A stretch of 64,000 nt of DNA from assembly GCF_900112035.1 (NCBI RefSeq), contig NZ_FOKC01000005.1, positions 124,001 through 188,000 on the forward strand. The letters run 5' to 3'. Below the pieces are notes generated by a model. The model saw only the letters and a program-made list of their open reading frames with translations. It did no database searches and was not told the origin of the DNA. Below are positions 9,532-18,035 of this stretch, piece after piece (within the stretch, counting starts at the first letter, position 1; every line of letters begins with the position of its first letter). Made by a program: the position numbers and the translations under genes. This DNA is from Nocardioides alpinus. Lineage in GTDB: Bacteria; Actinomycetota; Actinomycetes; Propionibacteriales; Nocardioidaceae.

Positions 9532-9555
9532 ACGGGGGGCAGCCGGGGGGTGGGC

Positions 9556-9622
9556 GGGGTAGTCCAGTGAGTTCTGGTGGTCGGGTGGGGCGGTCCACGA
9601 CCATCCCTCACTGGACTACCCC
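9556..9622 (+). terminator. Long hairpin ending the sulfonate operon
   Basis: A perfect 16-bp stem, GGGGTAGTCCAGTGAG (9556-9571) and its complement (9607-9622), encloses a 35-nt loop that itself contains TGGTCG/CGACCA. It starts 24 nt after the aldo/keto reductase stop. It has no U-tract. Similar long stems with different sequences occur at 16716-16803 and 32019-32067. Confidence 0.6.
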
Positions 9623-9693
9623 ACGGGGTGAGGGGCTGTGAGGCTTCTCTCGTCGGGGAACATCCACGGCCCGGGAGCCGCTGAGGAAGGTCG

Positions 9694-9699
9694 TACAGT
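9694..9699 (+). promoter_or_regulatory. -10 hexamer of OYE reductase gene
   Basis: TACAGT, 27 nt before the ATG at 9727, with CTGGAGG as ribosome binding site between them. This gene therefore has a normal leader, unlike many neighbours. Confidence 0.35.
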
Positions 9700-9726
9700 C
9701 CTCAACCTTCTGGAGGCAGCACCTAC

Positions 9727-10812
9727 ATGTCCCGTGCATTCGAGTCCCTCACCATCGGCCGCTGGCAGCTCCCGCAGCGCTTCGTGATGGCGCCGCTGAC
9801 GCGCAACCGCGCCGGCGCCGGCCACGCGCCGACCACCCTCAACGCCGAGTACTACGCCCAGCGCGCCGGCGCGGGGCTGATCGTCACCGAGGGCACCGCG
9901 CCCAGCGAGGTCGGCCAGGGCTACCTCGACGTGCCGGGTCTCTACACCGACGAGCAGGTCGCCGGCTGGCGCCTGGTCGCGGACGCCGTGCACGCCCGTG
10001 ACGGGGTCGTCGTGGCCCAGCTCATGCACGCCGGCCGCATCGCGCACGCCGACAACAAGGACGGCGCGGAGACCGTGTCCGCCAGCGCCGTGCAGGCGCC
10101 CGGCGAGATGGTGACCGCCTCCGGCCCGCAGGCACACGACGTGCCGCGCTCGCCCGGGACCGACGAGATCGCCGGCCTGGTCGCCGACTTCGTCACCGCG
10201 GCCCGCAACGCCGTCGAGGCCGGCCTGGACGGCGTCGAGGTGCACGCGGCCAACGGATACCTGCTGCACCAGTTCCTCGACCCCACGATCAACCTGCGTG
10301 ACGACGTCTACGGCGGTACGCCGGAGAACCGCGCGCGCTTCGTCGTCGAGGTCGTCACGGCCGTGGCCGAGGCCATCGGCGCCGACCGGGTCGGCCTGCG
10401 GCTGAGCCCCGGTCACCAGTTCAACGGCGTGGGCGAGGAGCTCGGCCCCGACCTGAGCGCCACCTACCGTGCCGTCGTCGACGGGATCGCCCCGCTCGGC
10501 CTGGCCTACCTGAGCCTGCTCGCCAGCCCGCTGGAGCCGCTCGAGGCGCTCGTCCGCGACCTGCGCGAGCGCTTCGCCGGTGTGGTGCTGCTCAACGACG
10601 GCTTCGGTGACCTGACGACGCTGAAGTCGGTCGAGAACCTGCTCGCGACCGGCCTGGCCGACGCGGTGGTCGTGGGTCGGCAGTTCCTGGCCAACCCCGA
10701 CCTCGCCGAGCGGTGGCGCACCGGTGCGGAGCTCAACGAGCCCGACCAGGCCACCTTCTACGGCGGGGGCGCCGAGGGCTACACCGACTACCCGACGCTC
10801 GAAGCCTCCTGA
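9727..10812 (+). CDS. Alkene reductase, Old Yellow Enzyme family
   Basis: A 361-residue FMN-containing NAD(P)H-dependent ene-reductase of the NemA/OYE type, reducing activated C=C bonds or nitro groups. Visible are APLTRNRA near the N-terminus, the substrate-binding pair H and N in GVEVHAANGYLLHQF, and the flavin phosphate-binding end region VVVGRQFLANPDLAERW. It stands alone between two hairpins, with its own -10 element. The physiological substrate is unknown; a detoxification role is common in the family. Confidence 0.93.
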   Translation: MSRAFESLTIGRWQLPQRFVMAPLTRNRAGAGHAPTTLNAEYYAQRAGAGLIVTEGTAPSEVGQGYLDVPGLYTDEQVAGWRLVADAVHARDGVVVAQLMHAGRIAHADNKDGAETVSASAVQAPGEMVTASGPQAHDVPRSPGTDEIAGLVADFVTAARNAVEAGLDGVEVHAANGYLLHQFLDPTINLRDDVYGGTPENRARFVVEVVTAVAEAIGADRVGLRLSPGHQFNGVGEELGPDLSATYRAVVDGIAPLGLAYLSLLASPLEPLEALVRDLRERFAGVVLLNDGFGDLTTLKSVENLLATGLADAVVVGRQFLANPDLAERWRTGAELNEPDQATFYGGGAEGYTDYPTLEAS

Positions 10813-10832
10813 GGCCTTCGCGCACCCAGAAC

Positions 10833-10868
10833 GTCCGGCCGGCCCATTCCCCCGTGGGTCGGCCGGAC
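10833..10868. terminator. Bidirectional terminator between convergent genes
   Basis: A 14-bp stem GTCCGGCCGGCCCA (10833-10846) pairs with 10855-10868, with one G-U wobble and an 8-nt C-rich loop. It sits between the convergent OYE reductase and MFS genes and can serve both strands. Confidence 0.65.
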
Positions 10869-10879
10869 CTGCGTCCGGC

Positions 10880-12253
10880 TCAGGCAGCCTGCGGCGCTGC
10901 CGTACGCCGAGCGGCGAGCACGCCGAGCAGCCCGATGCCGACGGCGATGCCGTAGACCACCGGGAACGGATCGACGTCGGAGCGCACGGCGACGGCGTAC
11001 GCGATCCCGCTGATCGAGAGCGCCAGTGCGGCGCCGAGGGAGTCGGCGACCGACAGCGCGGACGAGTTGAAGCCGCGGTCGGCGTCGGTGGTGACGGCCA
11101 GCATCGCCACGCTGGTGCGGGGGTAGGCGAAGCCCATCCCGACGCTGGCGAAGACGTAGGCGGCGACCGGAGCGACCGCCGGGAGGTCGACGCCGCGTGA
11201 GCGCAGGAGGACCACGACCGCGACGCCGGTGACGCCGGCCAGCACGACGGTCGTGCCGAACTTCATCGCCGCCACGTTGGACACCTGGGTGCCCAGGCGG
11301 GAGGAGACCTGGCTGGAGGCGGCCCACACGACGCCGACGCAGGTCAGCGCGATGCCGGCCTGTCCGGGGGTGAGGTCCCACCGCTCCTGCAGGGCGTAGA
11401 CGATGTAGGCCTCGGCGCAGAAGAAGGCGGCGCTGAGCAGGCCGCGGGTCACGATGACGGCCGGCAGGCCCCGTCGCGCGAGCAGCGCACCGGCGGGCAG
11501 GAGCGGCCGCAGCCCCACGATGACGAGGACGAAGGCGACCGCCGCGGCGACCAGGGTCAGACCGCTGCCGGAGCCGAGGAGCTCGAGCGAGAGCACGGCG
11601 ACGGCGGCGAGGACCGCCCACCACTGCTGCACGCGCGACGTCGTCCGCGGTGTCTCCGGGGTGGGCAGCGAGCGGAGCGAGGGGGCGACGAGGACCGCGG
11701 CCAGTGCCACCAGCGCGACCATGCCGAGGAAGACCCAGCGCCAGCCCACCGCGTCGGCGACGAAGGCTGCCACCGCCGGTCCGAACAGTGCCGGCAGCAC
11801 CCAGGCGGCCGCGAACGACGCGAAGATGGCCGTACGCAGCGCGGCGGGATAGATCAGGCCCACCACGACGTAGATCGCGACGACCATCGCGCCGCTGCCC
11901 AGCCCCTGGAGCACGCGGCCGACGACGAGGACCTCCATCGACGGCGCGGTGCCGCACACCACGAGCCCGAGGGAGAACATCGCCATCGAGGCGAAGAGCG
12001 GGCGCAGCGCGCCGCTGCGGTCGGTCCACATGCCCGACGCGACCATGCCGACGACGCCACTGGCGAAGGGGGCCGCGAAGGCGAGGGCGTAGTAGTCGAA
12101 GCCGTCGAGGTCGCGGGCCACCGTCGGCATCACGGTGGTCACGGCCATCGCCTCGAAGGCCGCGAAGGCGATGAGTGAGAAGAGGCCCACGGTGGTGGCG
12201 ACGTACGCCGGCGACAGCAGGCCCTCGCGCGCGGAGGTCGGCGTGGTCGTCAC
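10880..12253 (-). CDS. MFS transporter, probable drug/metabolite exporter
   Basis: A 457-residue major facilitator with about 12-14 hydrophobic segments. The N-terminal half carries the drug-exporter-like MTTVMPTVARDL stretch and a GMWTDRSGALRP motif A-like loop. The GTG at 12253 lies 7 nt behind a TACCGT -10 element whose -35 TTGACC is 19 bp away with an 18-bp palindrome in the spacer, so a MerR-family activator probably switches it on from a leaderless promoter. The substrate is unknown; an inducible efflux role is inferred from promoter type and family. Confidence 0.88.
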   Translation of the reverse strand: MTTTPTSAREGLLSPAYVATTVGLFSLIAFAAFEAMAVTTVMPTVARDLDGFDYYALAFAAPFASGVVGMVASGMWTDRSGALRPLFASMAMFSLGLVVCGTAPSMEVLVVGRVLQGLGSGAMVVAIYVVVGLIYPAALRTAIFASFAAAWVLPALFGPAVAAFVADAVGWRWVFLGMVALVALAAVLVAPSLRSLPTPETPRTTSRVQQWWAVLAAVAVLSLELLGSGSGLTLVAAAVAFVLVIVGLRPLLPAGALLARRGLPAVIVTRGLLSAAFFCAEAYIVYALQERWDLTPGQAGIALTCVGVVWAASSQVSSRLGTQVSNVAAMKFGTTVVLAGVTGVAVVVLLRSRGVDLPAVAPVAAYVFASVGMGFAYPRTSVAMLAVTTDADRGFNSSALSVADSLGAALALSISGIAYAVAVRSDVDPFPVVYGIAVGIGLLGVLAARRTAAPQAA

Positions 12254-12260
12254 ACCGACG

Positions 12261-12291
12261 ACGGTAGGTCCTCACGTGCACGTGAGGTCAA
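12261..12291 (-). promoter_or_regulatory. MerR-type promoter with 18-bp palindrome
   Basis: On the minus strand -35 TTGACC (12291-12286) and -10 TACCGT (12266-12261) are separated by 19 bp instead of 17. The spacer holds the perfect palindrome CCTCACGTGCACGTGAGG (12270-12287). Long spacers twisted by MerR proteins are well established. The pattern CCTCA-N8-TGAGG resembles the SoxR box layout, but the centre differs. Confidence 0.7.
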
Positions 12292-12353
12292 TCAGAGGGC
12301 GAAGCCGGCCGGCCCGTCGGAATATCCCGGCCGCCGCGGACGCTGGGCCCACA

Positions 12354-13388
12354 GTGACTGCACTCTCCGTCCTCGACCTCGTGCCCGTCCGCAGCGACCA
12401 GACCACCGGCGACGCCATCGCGGCCTCGCGCCGGTTGGCGCAGGCCGCCGACGACCTGGGCTACCGCCGCTACTGGGTGGCCGAGCACCACAACATGCCG
12501 GCCGTCGCCGCGACCAACCCGCCGGTCCTGATCGCGATGCTTGCCGCCGCGACGTCCCGGATCAAGGTCGGCTCGGGCGGCGTCATGCTCCCCAACCACG
12601 CCCCGCTCGTCGTCGCCGAGCAGTTCGCGCTGCTCGAGGCGGCCTTCCCGGGCCGCATCGACCTCGGCATCGGCCGCGCGCCCGGCACGGACCCGCTGAC
12701 GAGGTACGTCCTGCGCGGCAGCAACGCCGAGTCGGCCGACGAGGCCGTCACCAAGTTCCCGGAGTACGTCGACGACATCCGCACCTTGATGACGACCGAT
12801 GGCGTCGAGCTGCAGATCGGGCCGCGCCGCCAGCCGCTGCGCGCGACGCCGGCCGCCACCTCGATCGCCGACATGTGGCTGCTCGGGTCCTCGGACTACT
12901 CCGCGCGGCTCGCTGCGGAGAAGGGCCTGCCGTACGTCTTCGCGCACCACTTCTCCGGCGAGGGGACCGGCGTGGCGCTCGACCTCTACCGGTCGTCGTA
13001 CAGGCCGTCACCGGAGTACCCGGAGCCGCGGACCTTCCTCACCGTCAACGCCGTCGTCGCCGAGACCGAGGAGGAGGCGCGTCGCCAGGTGCTGCCCAAC
13101 GTCCAGCAGATGATCGCGCTTCGCACGGGCGCGCCGCTGCACCCCCAGCGGCTCCTCGAGGAGGCCGAGGCGGTCGAGATGACGCCGGAGCAGCGTGCCT
13201 TCGGGCACGCCATGGCCGGTCGCTGGATCGTCGGCTCGGCCGACCAGGCCCGGGTGCAGCTCGACGAGCTGGCGACGACGTACGGCGTCGACGAGGTGAT
13301 GATCCACCCCGTGGCCGGCGCCACGGCGGGCACCGACGTCACGACCTCGCCGAACCGCGAGACCACGCTGCGGCTGCTGGCGGCCTGA
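12354..13388 (+). CDS. LLM-class flavin-dependent oxidoreductase, luciferase-like
   Basis: A 344-residue luciferase-like monooxygenase of the MsnO8-type branch. The RYWVAEHHNMPAVAATNP region, KVGSGGVMLPNHAPLVVAEQF and DLGIGRAPGTD are family hallmarks of the flavin and substrate pocket. The GTG at 12354 is chosen because homology begins with TALSVLDLVPV; upstream in-frame codons run into the palindrome of the divergent MFS promoter. It is divergent from the MFS gene with about 100 bp between, so both may answer to the same regulator. The substrate is unknown. Confidence 0.85.
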   Translation: MTALSVLDLVPVRSDQTTGDAIAASRRLAQAADDLGYRRYWVAEHHNMPAVAATNPPVLIAMLAAATSRIKVGSGGVMLPNHAPLVVAEQFALLEAAFPGRIDLGIGRAPGTDPLTRYVLRGSNAESADEAVTKFPEYVDDIRTLMTTDGVELQIGPRRQPLRATPAATSIADMWLLGSSDYSARLAAEKGLPYVFAHHFSGEGTGVALDLYRSSYRPSPEYPEPRTFLTVNAVVAETEEEARRQVLPNVQQMIALRTGAPLHPQRLLEEAEAVEMTPEQRAFGHAMAGRWIVGSADQARVQLDELATTYGVDEVMIHPVAGATAGTDVTTSPNRETTLRLLAA

Positions 13389-13398
13389 GCTCGGACCC

Positions 13399-13794
13399 TC
13401 AGTGGCGTTCTTCGAGGCCGACGGCTTCGCGGAGGTCGTCGACCGCCTCGCGGAGGTCGGGGTCCTCGGACACGCGGGACTCCATCAGCGCGGCCAGCGC
13501 CTCGGCGATCACGTTGAGCTTCTCCTGCATCGCCTCGTTGTGGCGCCGACCGGCGTTCTCGAGCAGCACCAGGAGCAGGAGCGACAGGACCCCGCCGAAG
13601 GTGTGGATCGCGAGCTCCCACTTCGTGGTGCTCTTCCACAGCGGATAGCTGGCCGCCCAGAGGACGACCACGGCCACCATCAGGGCGAAGAACGGCGGGC
13701 GGCTGATCAGCTTGGTCGAGACCTCGACGAACTTCTCGAACGGGTCCAGCCCGTCGTTCTTCTCACGGCTCTCGGCCGCATCGGTGCGCTCCAT
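13399..13794 (-). CDS. Low-affinity iron permease family protein
   Basis: A 131-residue small membrane protein with two hydrophobic segments (about residues 35-52 and 68-83), the signature spacing W-x-lA-IHT-f-LLLVLLENA and a C-terminal amphipathic helix of the low-affinity iron permease family (PF04120). ATG at 13794 is chosen; a longer reading frame starting upstream would cover the promoter of the divergent DUF4177 gene. Despite the family name, transport of iron by bacterial members is not well proven. It converges on the luciferase-like gene. Confidence 0.75.
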   Translation of the reverse strand: MERTDAAESREKNDGLDPFEKFVEVSTKLISRPPFFALMVAVVVLWAASYPLWKSTTKWELAIHTFGGVLSLLLLVLLENAGRRHNEAMQEKLNVIAEALAALMESRVSEDPDLREAVDDLREAVGLEERH

Positions 13795-13824
13795 GGTCGG
13801 AATGTAGCGGTGCCGGGGGCCGAG

Positions 13825-13830
13825 TAGGGT
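13825..13830 (+). promoter_or_regulatory. -10 hexamer of leaderless DUF4177 gene
   Basis: TAGGGT followed by 7 nt (GCGGGCC) and ATG at 13838. It is almost identical in sequence and spacing to the CoA-transferase promoter at 1511. Confidence 0.55.
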
Positions 13831-13837
13831 GCGGGCC

Positions 13838-13990
13838 ATGATCCAGTGGGAATACCAGGTGGCGCCGATTCCGCTCCACAACGAAGCGCTCATGCTCAAC
13901 AACTTCGGCCAGGACGGCTGGGAGCTGGTGGCCATCCACACCAACGCCCAGGGCGGTCTCGTGGCCTTCCTCAAGAAGCAGAAGGCCTGA
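13838..13990 (+). CDS. Small DUF4177-like protein
   Basis: A 50-residue protein beginning MIQWEYQVAPIPLHNE with the central motif NNFGQDGWELVAI, typical of DUF4177 proteins. It is followed after 1 nt by the RidA gene. The same small gene precedes the RidA homologue in mycobacteria (Rv3678A-Rv3678c), which supports it as real despite its size. The function is unknown. The start is fixed by the leaderless -10 element 7 nt upstream. Confidence 0.9.
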   Translation: MIQWEYQVAPIPLHNEALMLNNFGQDGWELVAIHTNAQGGLVAFLKKQKA

Positions 13991-13991
13991 C

Positions 13992-14447
13992 GTGGGAGCC
14001 GAGGCGCGGCTCGCCGAGCTGGGCATCACGATCCCCGAGGTCGTCCCGCCGCTCGCCGCCTACCAGCCCACCGCCCGCAGCGGCAACCTCGTCTTCACCG
14101 CCGGCCAGCTGCCGGCCCGTGACGGCGAGATGCTCGCCATCGGCAAGCTCGGCGGCGAGGTCACCGAGGAGCAGGGCTACGCGTGCGCCCGCCAGTGCGC
14201 GCTCAACGCGCTCGCCGCGGTGAAGGCCGAGATCGGCTCGCTCGACGACATCAAGCGGGTCGTCAAGGTCGTCGTCTTCGTCGCCTCGACCCCCGACTTC
14301 ACCGGTCAGCCCAAGGTCGCCAACGGTGCGTCGGAGCTGCTCGGCGAGGTCTTCGGCGAGGCCGGCAAGCACGCACGCTCGGCCGTCGGCGTCGCGGCGC
14401 TCCCGCTCGACGTGCCCGTCGAGGTCGAGATCATCGTCGAGATCTGA
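13992..14447 (+). CDS. RidA/YjgF family protein
   Basis: A 151-residue cytoplasmic member of the RidA (YjgF/YER057c) family, whose archetype hydrolyses reactive enamine/imine intermediates of PLP enzymes. The core FTAGQLPARDG and the C-terminal AVGVAALPLDVPVEVEIIVE strand are visible. The usual catalytic arginine of RidA is not obvious near the C-terminus, as in many non-RidA subgroups, so deaminase activity is uncertain. GTG start at 13992, 1 nt after the DUF4177 stop; the NUDIX gene follows after 2 nt. Confidence 0.9.
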   Translation: MGAEARLAELGITIPEVVPPLAAYQPTARSGNLVFTAGQLPARDGEMLAIGKLGGEVTEEQGYACARQCALNALAAVKAEIGSLDDIKRVVKVVVFVASTPDFTGQPKVANGASELLGEVFGEAGKHARSAVGVAALPLDVPVEVEIIVEI

Positions 14448-14449
14448 CC

Positions 14450-15310
14450 GTGCAGCGCCTCCCGCTTCCCGAGGCCCTCGTCGCGCACGCGCAGGCGTAC
14501 GCCGCCGGTGACGCGCCGGCCGCCGAGCCGCGCGACGCCGCGACCGTGGTGCTGCTGCGGCCCGGCGCCGACGGCTCCGAGGTCTACCTCCTGCGCCGGC
14601 AGACCTCGATGGCCTTCGCCGGCGGGATGTGCGTCTTCCCCGGCGGCGGGGTCGACCCGCGCGACTTCGACGACGAGCTCGTCGACCGCGGGCTGTGGTC
14701 CGGCCCGTCCCCGGCCGAGTGGGCCGAGCGGCTGGGGTGCGACGAGCCGAAGGCCCGCGCGCTGGTGTGCGCGGCGGTCAGGGAGACCTTCGAGGAGTCG
14801 GGCGTCCTGCTCGCCGGCGCGAGCGCCGACGAGGTCGTCGCCGACACGACGGGCGAGGACTGGGAGGCCGACCGGGTCGCGCTCGAGACGCGCGAGCTGT
14901 CGCTGACCGCCTTCCTCGAGAACCGTTCACTCGTCCTCCGCACCGACCTCCTCGGCGCCTGGTCGGGCTGGCTGACCCCGGTCTTCGAGCCGCGGCGCTA
15001 CCGCACCTGGTTCTTCGTGGCCCGGCTCCCGGAGGGCCAGGTCACCCGCGACGTCTCGACCGAGTCGTCGTCCGTGACGTGGTCGGGCGCGCTCGAGGCC
15101 GTCGAGCAGGTCGAGGCCGAGCAGATCATGATGATGCCGCCGACCTGGCTCACCTGCCTCGACGTCGCGCAGCACGCCGACCCCGACGCCGTGCTGGTCG
15201 AGGCGCAGGGACGTCGGGTCGAGATGTTCATGCCCGAGGTGGTCGCCGACGGCGACGCCTACATCCTCTCGACACCGCCGGCCTACGCCGCGCTGATGGC
15301 TGCACGATGA
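14450..15310 (+). CDS. NUDIX hydrolase with split Nudix box
   Basis: A 286-residue NUDIX hydrolase. The first part of the Nudix box, FPGGGVDPRD (about residues 63-72), is separated from the second, AVRETFEESGVLL (109-121), by an insertion of roughly 35 residues, as in NUDT19-like enzymes. R111, E112, E115, E116 and G118 keep the metal-binding REXXEEXG pattern. The GTG at 14450 lies 2 nt after the RidA stop. The substrate is probably a nucleoside-diphosphate or CoA derivative. Its stop overlaps the metallo-hydrolase start. Confidence 0.88.
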   Translation: MQRLPLPEALVAHAQAYAAGDAPAAEPRDAATVVLLRPGADGSEVYLLRRQTSMAFAGGMCVFPGGGVDPRDFDDELVDRGLWSGPSPAEWAERLGCDEPKARALVCAAVRETFEESGVLLAGASADEVVADTTGEDWEADRVALETRELSLTAFLENRSLVLRTDLLGAWSGWLTPVFEPRRYRTWFFVARLPEGQVTRDVSTESSSVTWSGALEAVEQVEAEQIMMMPPTWLTCLDVAQHADPDAVLVEAQGRRVEMFMPEVVADGDAYILSTPPAYAALMAAR

Positions 15311-16125
15311 CCGATGCGGGGTGGTCCGGAGGTTCCTTCGGCGACACCGGCACCTGCGTGCTGGCGCCCAACGCCGACATCATGACCCTCGACGGCACCA
15401 ACACCTGGGTGCTCCGCGACGCGGCGTCGTCCCGGTCGGTCGTGGTCGACCCCGGACCCTCGATCGCGTCCCACCTCGACGCCATCGACGTCGCTGCCGG
15501 TGACGTCGCCGTGGTGCTGCTGACCCACCACCACGCCGACCACAGCGAGGCCGCGCGGGAGTACGCCGAGCGGCACGGGTGCGGCGTACGCGCCCTCGAT
15601 CCCGCGCACCGCCTCGGCTCCGAGGGGCTGGGGGACGGCGACGTGGTGGCCTTCGGCGACCTCGAGGTGCACGTCGTGGCGACACCCGGCCACACCGCCG
15701 ACTCGCTGTCCTTCGTCGTCCCGCAGGACCGCGCGGTGCTCACCGGCGACACCGTCCTCGGTCGCGGCACCACCGTCGTCGCGCACCCGGACGGCCAGCT
15801 CGGCGCCTACCTCTCCTCGCTCGAGCGGCTCCACGCCCTCTGCGGCGAGCAGGGCATCACCTCCGTCTGGCCGGGGCACGGGCCGGTCATCGACGACGCC
15901 CTCGGCGCCCTCGACTTCTACCTCGCCCACCGCCAGCAGCGGCTCGGCCAGGTCCGCGAGGCGCTGCGCGACCTCCACGCGATCGAGCGAGAGGGCGGGT
16001 CCTTCCCGCACGAGACCCTGCCGCGCGCGATCGTCGAGGTCGTCTACGCCGACGTGGACCCGGTGCTCTGGGGCGCCGCCGAGCTGTCGGTGCGTGCCCA
16101 GCTGGCCTACCTCACCGAGCGCTGA
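15307..16125 (+). CDS. MBL-fold metallo-hydrolase
   Basis: A 272-residue metallo-beta-lactamase-fold hydrolase with the zinc-binding THHHADH motif (H74, H76, D78, H79 in the HXHXDH pattern), a further His in TPGHTADS and the TGDTVLG aspartate. The ATG overlaps the NUDIX stop (ATGA, 15307-15310). The conserved counterpart is Rv3677c. Sequence resembles glyoxalase II/LACTB2-like branches, so a thioester or RNA substrate is possible, but none can be assigned. Confidence 0.92.
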   Translation: MTDAGWSGGSFGDTGTCVLAPNADIMTLDGTNTWVLRDAASSRSVVVDPGPSIASHLDAIDVAAGDVAVVLLTHHHADHSEAAREYAERHGCGVRALDPAHRLGSEGLGDGDVVAFGDLEVHVVATPGHTADSLSFVVPQDRAVLTGDTVLGRGTTVVAHPDGQLGAYLSSLERLHALCGEQGITSVWPGHGPVIDDALGALDFYLAHRQQRLGQVREALRDLHAIEREGGSFPHETLPRAIVEVVYADVDPVLWGAAELSVRAQLAYLTER

Positions 16126-16181
16126 TCCCGCCCTCCACGGAGGGGCTTGCGCGACGTGACCGGCGGGAGTGGAGTGGGGGC

Positions 16182-16712
16182 ATGACCGACTCTCCCCTGG
16201 ACCAGCTGTCGCGCGCGCTCGACCAGGCAGGTCGCGCCCTCGACGCCGTCAACGACGACAACCTCGACAACCCCACGCCGTGCTCGGACTGGACGGTCCG
16301 GCAGCTGGCCGCTCACGTCGCCACCGGGCCGGGCACGTGGGCGAGGATGGCGCAGGGCCAGGAGGTCGACTGGAGTGCCATCCCCGAGGTGCCGGACGGT
16401 GAGCTTGCGCAGACCTTCCGGGCCGGCGCCGACGAGCTGCTCGCGGCGATGCAGCAGCTCCCCGCCGACCAGCAGCGAGGCGTGGGCTTCCAGGTGGCGG
16501 AGTACGCCGCCCACTCGTGGGACCTCGTCCGCGGCACGGGCGCCGACCTCGCGCTCGACGACGCGCTCGCCGAGACGGGCCTGGCGGCGATGCAGCAGGG
16601 GCTGACCGGGGAGAACCGCACGGGTGCCTTCGGCTCCGAGGTCGCGGTGCCGGCCGACGCCGGGGCGTACGAGCGGCTCGTCGCCTTCTCCGGTCGCGAC
16701 CCGCGGGCCTGA
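16182..16712 (+). CDS. TIGR03086-like metal-binding protein (DinB/mycothiol-dependent maleylpyruvate isomerase fold)
   Basis: A 176-residue four-helix protein. The NPTPCSDWTVRQLAAHVATG segment is the hallmark of TIGR03086/MDMPI-N proteins, where the final His contributes to a metal site together with a later His (EYAAHSWDL). Such proteins are abundant in mycothiol-producing actinobacteria and may be thiol-dependent transferases; that function is inference. It is on its own downstream of the metallo-hydrolase (56-nt gap). Confidence 0.87.
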   Translation: MTDSPLDQLSRALDQAGRALDAVNDDNLDNPTPCSDWTVRQLAAHVATGPGTWARMAQGQEVDWSAIPEVPDGELAQTFRAGADELLAAMQQLPADQQRGVGFQVAEYAAHSWDLVRGTGADLALDDALAETGLAAMQQGLTGENRTGAFGSEVAVPADAGAYERLVAFSGRDPRA

Positions 16713-16715
16713 GCC

Positions 16716-16803
16716 CGTCGTCGTACGGACCCAACGGCCGCGCGTCTGCGGTCGCTGAGCGTGGCGGCCGGCCGGCACAGGGCGTTGGGTCCGTACGACG
16801 ACG
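16716..16803. terminator. Long hairpin between convergent genes
   Basis: A perfect 21-bp stem, arms 16716-16736 and 16783-16803, with a 46-nt GC-rich loop. The arms begin CGTCGTCGTACGG and end CCGTACGACGACG. It lies 4 nt after the TIGR03086 gene stop and 6 nt before the convergent gene's stop, so it probably terminates both. It has no U-tract. Confidence 0.65.
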
Positions 16804-16808
16804 CGCGT

Positions 16809-18035
16809 CTACGGGAGGAACCGCCGCCAGAGCCAGCGCAGCCCCATCAGCACGGCGATGGCTGCCGCCACGCCCAAGCCGATCATCCAGGAGATGTCGC
16901 GCTCGTCGACCGGGCTCGCGCTGAAGTCGTGGGTCAGCTCCTGCGCGGAGGTGCCGTCGAGGTCGGGGATGAGGTCGACGGCGAGGCTGAGGCTCGACGA
17001 CGTCGGGACGTCACGCACGAGGATCCGGTAGGTCCACTCCGACTCGGGTCGGTCCGGCGAGGTGAGGAGGACGAGGTGCTCGCCCTCGACGTAGCTGCCG
17101 GCAGGAGCATCGACCTGCGCCACGAGCAGGGAGTTGTCGGCCCAGCCGATCGGGGTGACCACGGCGCCGTCGGGGTAGAGGTCGGCGGGCAGGTCCCGCG
17201 ACGGGTCGCTGCCGGTGGACGTCTCGAAGGGGACGGCGGCCACCGGCTCGTCGTCGAGGGGGTACGGCGCGCTGATGCCACCGCCGGGTGCAGTGACGCC
17301 CGTCAGGGCAGACGTGCTGCTGTCGCCGGTCTCGGGGTCGATCGTCCAGGCCTCGACCGGAGGCTGGATGTTCTCGGCGGTGGAGCGCCCGTAGAGGTCG
17401 ACGGCCAGCTGGCCGTCAGCGGTCCAGGACATCGCGCGCGGGGTCCCGGTTCCTGACGGCGTGTCCACGAGCTCGGCCTCGCCGGTCGTCAGGTCGACCA
17501 CCCGGTACCAGGCGGTGGTGAAGGTCTGCCGGCCCGGCTCACGCTCCATCCCGCTCGTGGCGGGGTAGGCGATCCGCCGTCCGTCCGGTGACACCGCGAG
17601 CAACGGCCCGGTCAGGTGGTCGCCCATGAGCTCGAGGACGTTCTGCTCCGGGAAGTCCGGCAGCTCGACGCGGTTCGCCTCTCCCGTCTCGGCATCCACC
17701 AGCACGGGCACCCCGGCGGCGTCGACGTACGCCACGGACGCGCGGCCGATCGCGAGATCGGTGAGCGGCTGCCCGTCCCCCTCGGGGATCACGCTCGGGA
17801 TGGCTCCCTCGCGGGCGACGCCGCCGGCGGGCCCGACCGGGTCCGGACGGACGGCGATCGCGCCCGCAGAGACGACCACGCCCACGACTGCCACCGCGGC
17901 AGCAGCGCGTACGACGCGCGATCGCCGTCGCGCTCGCCGACCGCGGTCCCAGGCGGACGGGTCGGGGGAGAAGGACTGGGTCTCGGCGAGGGCGGAGAGC
18001 TCCTCGCGCAGGTCTGTGTGTGAGGGGCTGGTCAT
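16809..18035 (-). CDS. Membrane-anchored protein coupled to SigE-type sigma factor
   Basis: A 408-residue protein not assignable to a named family. An N-terminal cytoplasmic region of about 35 residues contains RGRRARRRSR, then one membrane segment (about 38-58), then a large outside region rich in beta-strand-like repeats (LAVSPDGRRIAYPA, WTADGQLAVDLYG) suggesting a beta-propeller, and a second membrane segment at the C-terminus. The ATG overlaps the sigma-factor stop (ATGA, 18032-18035). By position it could be an anti-sigma or sensor partner, though no zinc anti-sigma motif is seen. Confidence 0.8.
   Translation of the reverse strand: MTSPSHTDLREELSALAETQSFSPDPSAWDRGRRARRRSRVVRAAAAVAVVGVVVSAGAIAVRPDPVGPAGGVAREGAIPSVIPEGDGQPLTDLAIGRASVAYVDAAGVPVLVDAETGEANRVELPDFPEQNVLELMGDHLTGPLLAVSPDGRRIAYPATSGMEREPGRQTFTTAWYRVVDLTTGEAELVDTPSGTGTPRAMSWTADGQLAVDLYGRSTAENIQPPVEAWTIDPETGDSSTSALTGVTAPGGGISAPYPLDDEPVAAVPFETSTGSDPSRDLPADLYPDGAVVTPIGWADNSLLVAQVDAPAGSYVEGEHLVLLTSPDRPESEWTYRILVRDVPTSSSLSLAVDLIPDLDGTSAQELTHDFSASPVDERDISWMIGLGVAAAIAVLMGLRWLWRRFLP

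Noticed and set aside
9556..9622. Insertion-sequence ends or miniature transposon
   Set aside because: Perfect arms but no target duplication and only a 35-nt interior; position after a stop fits a terminator.
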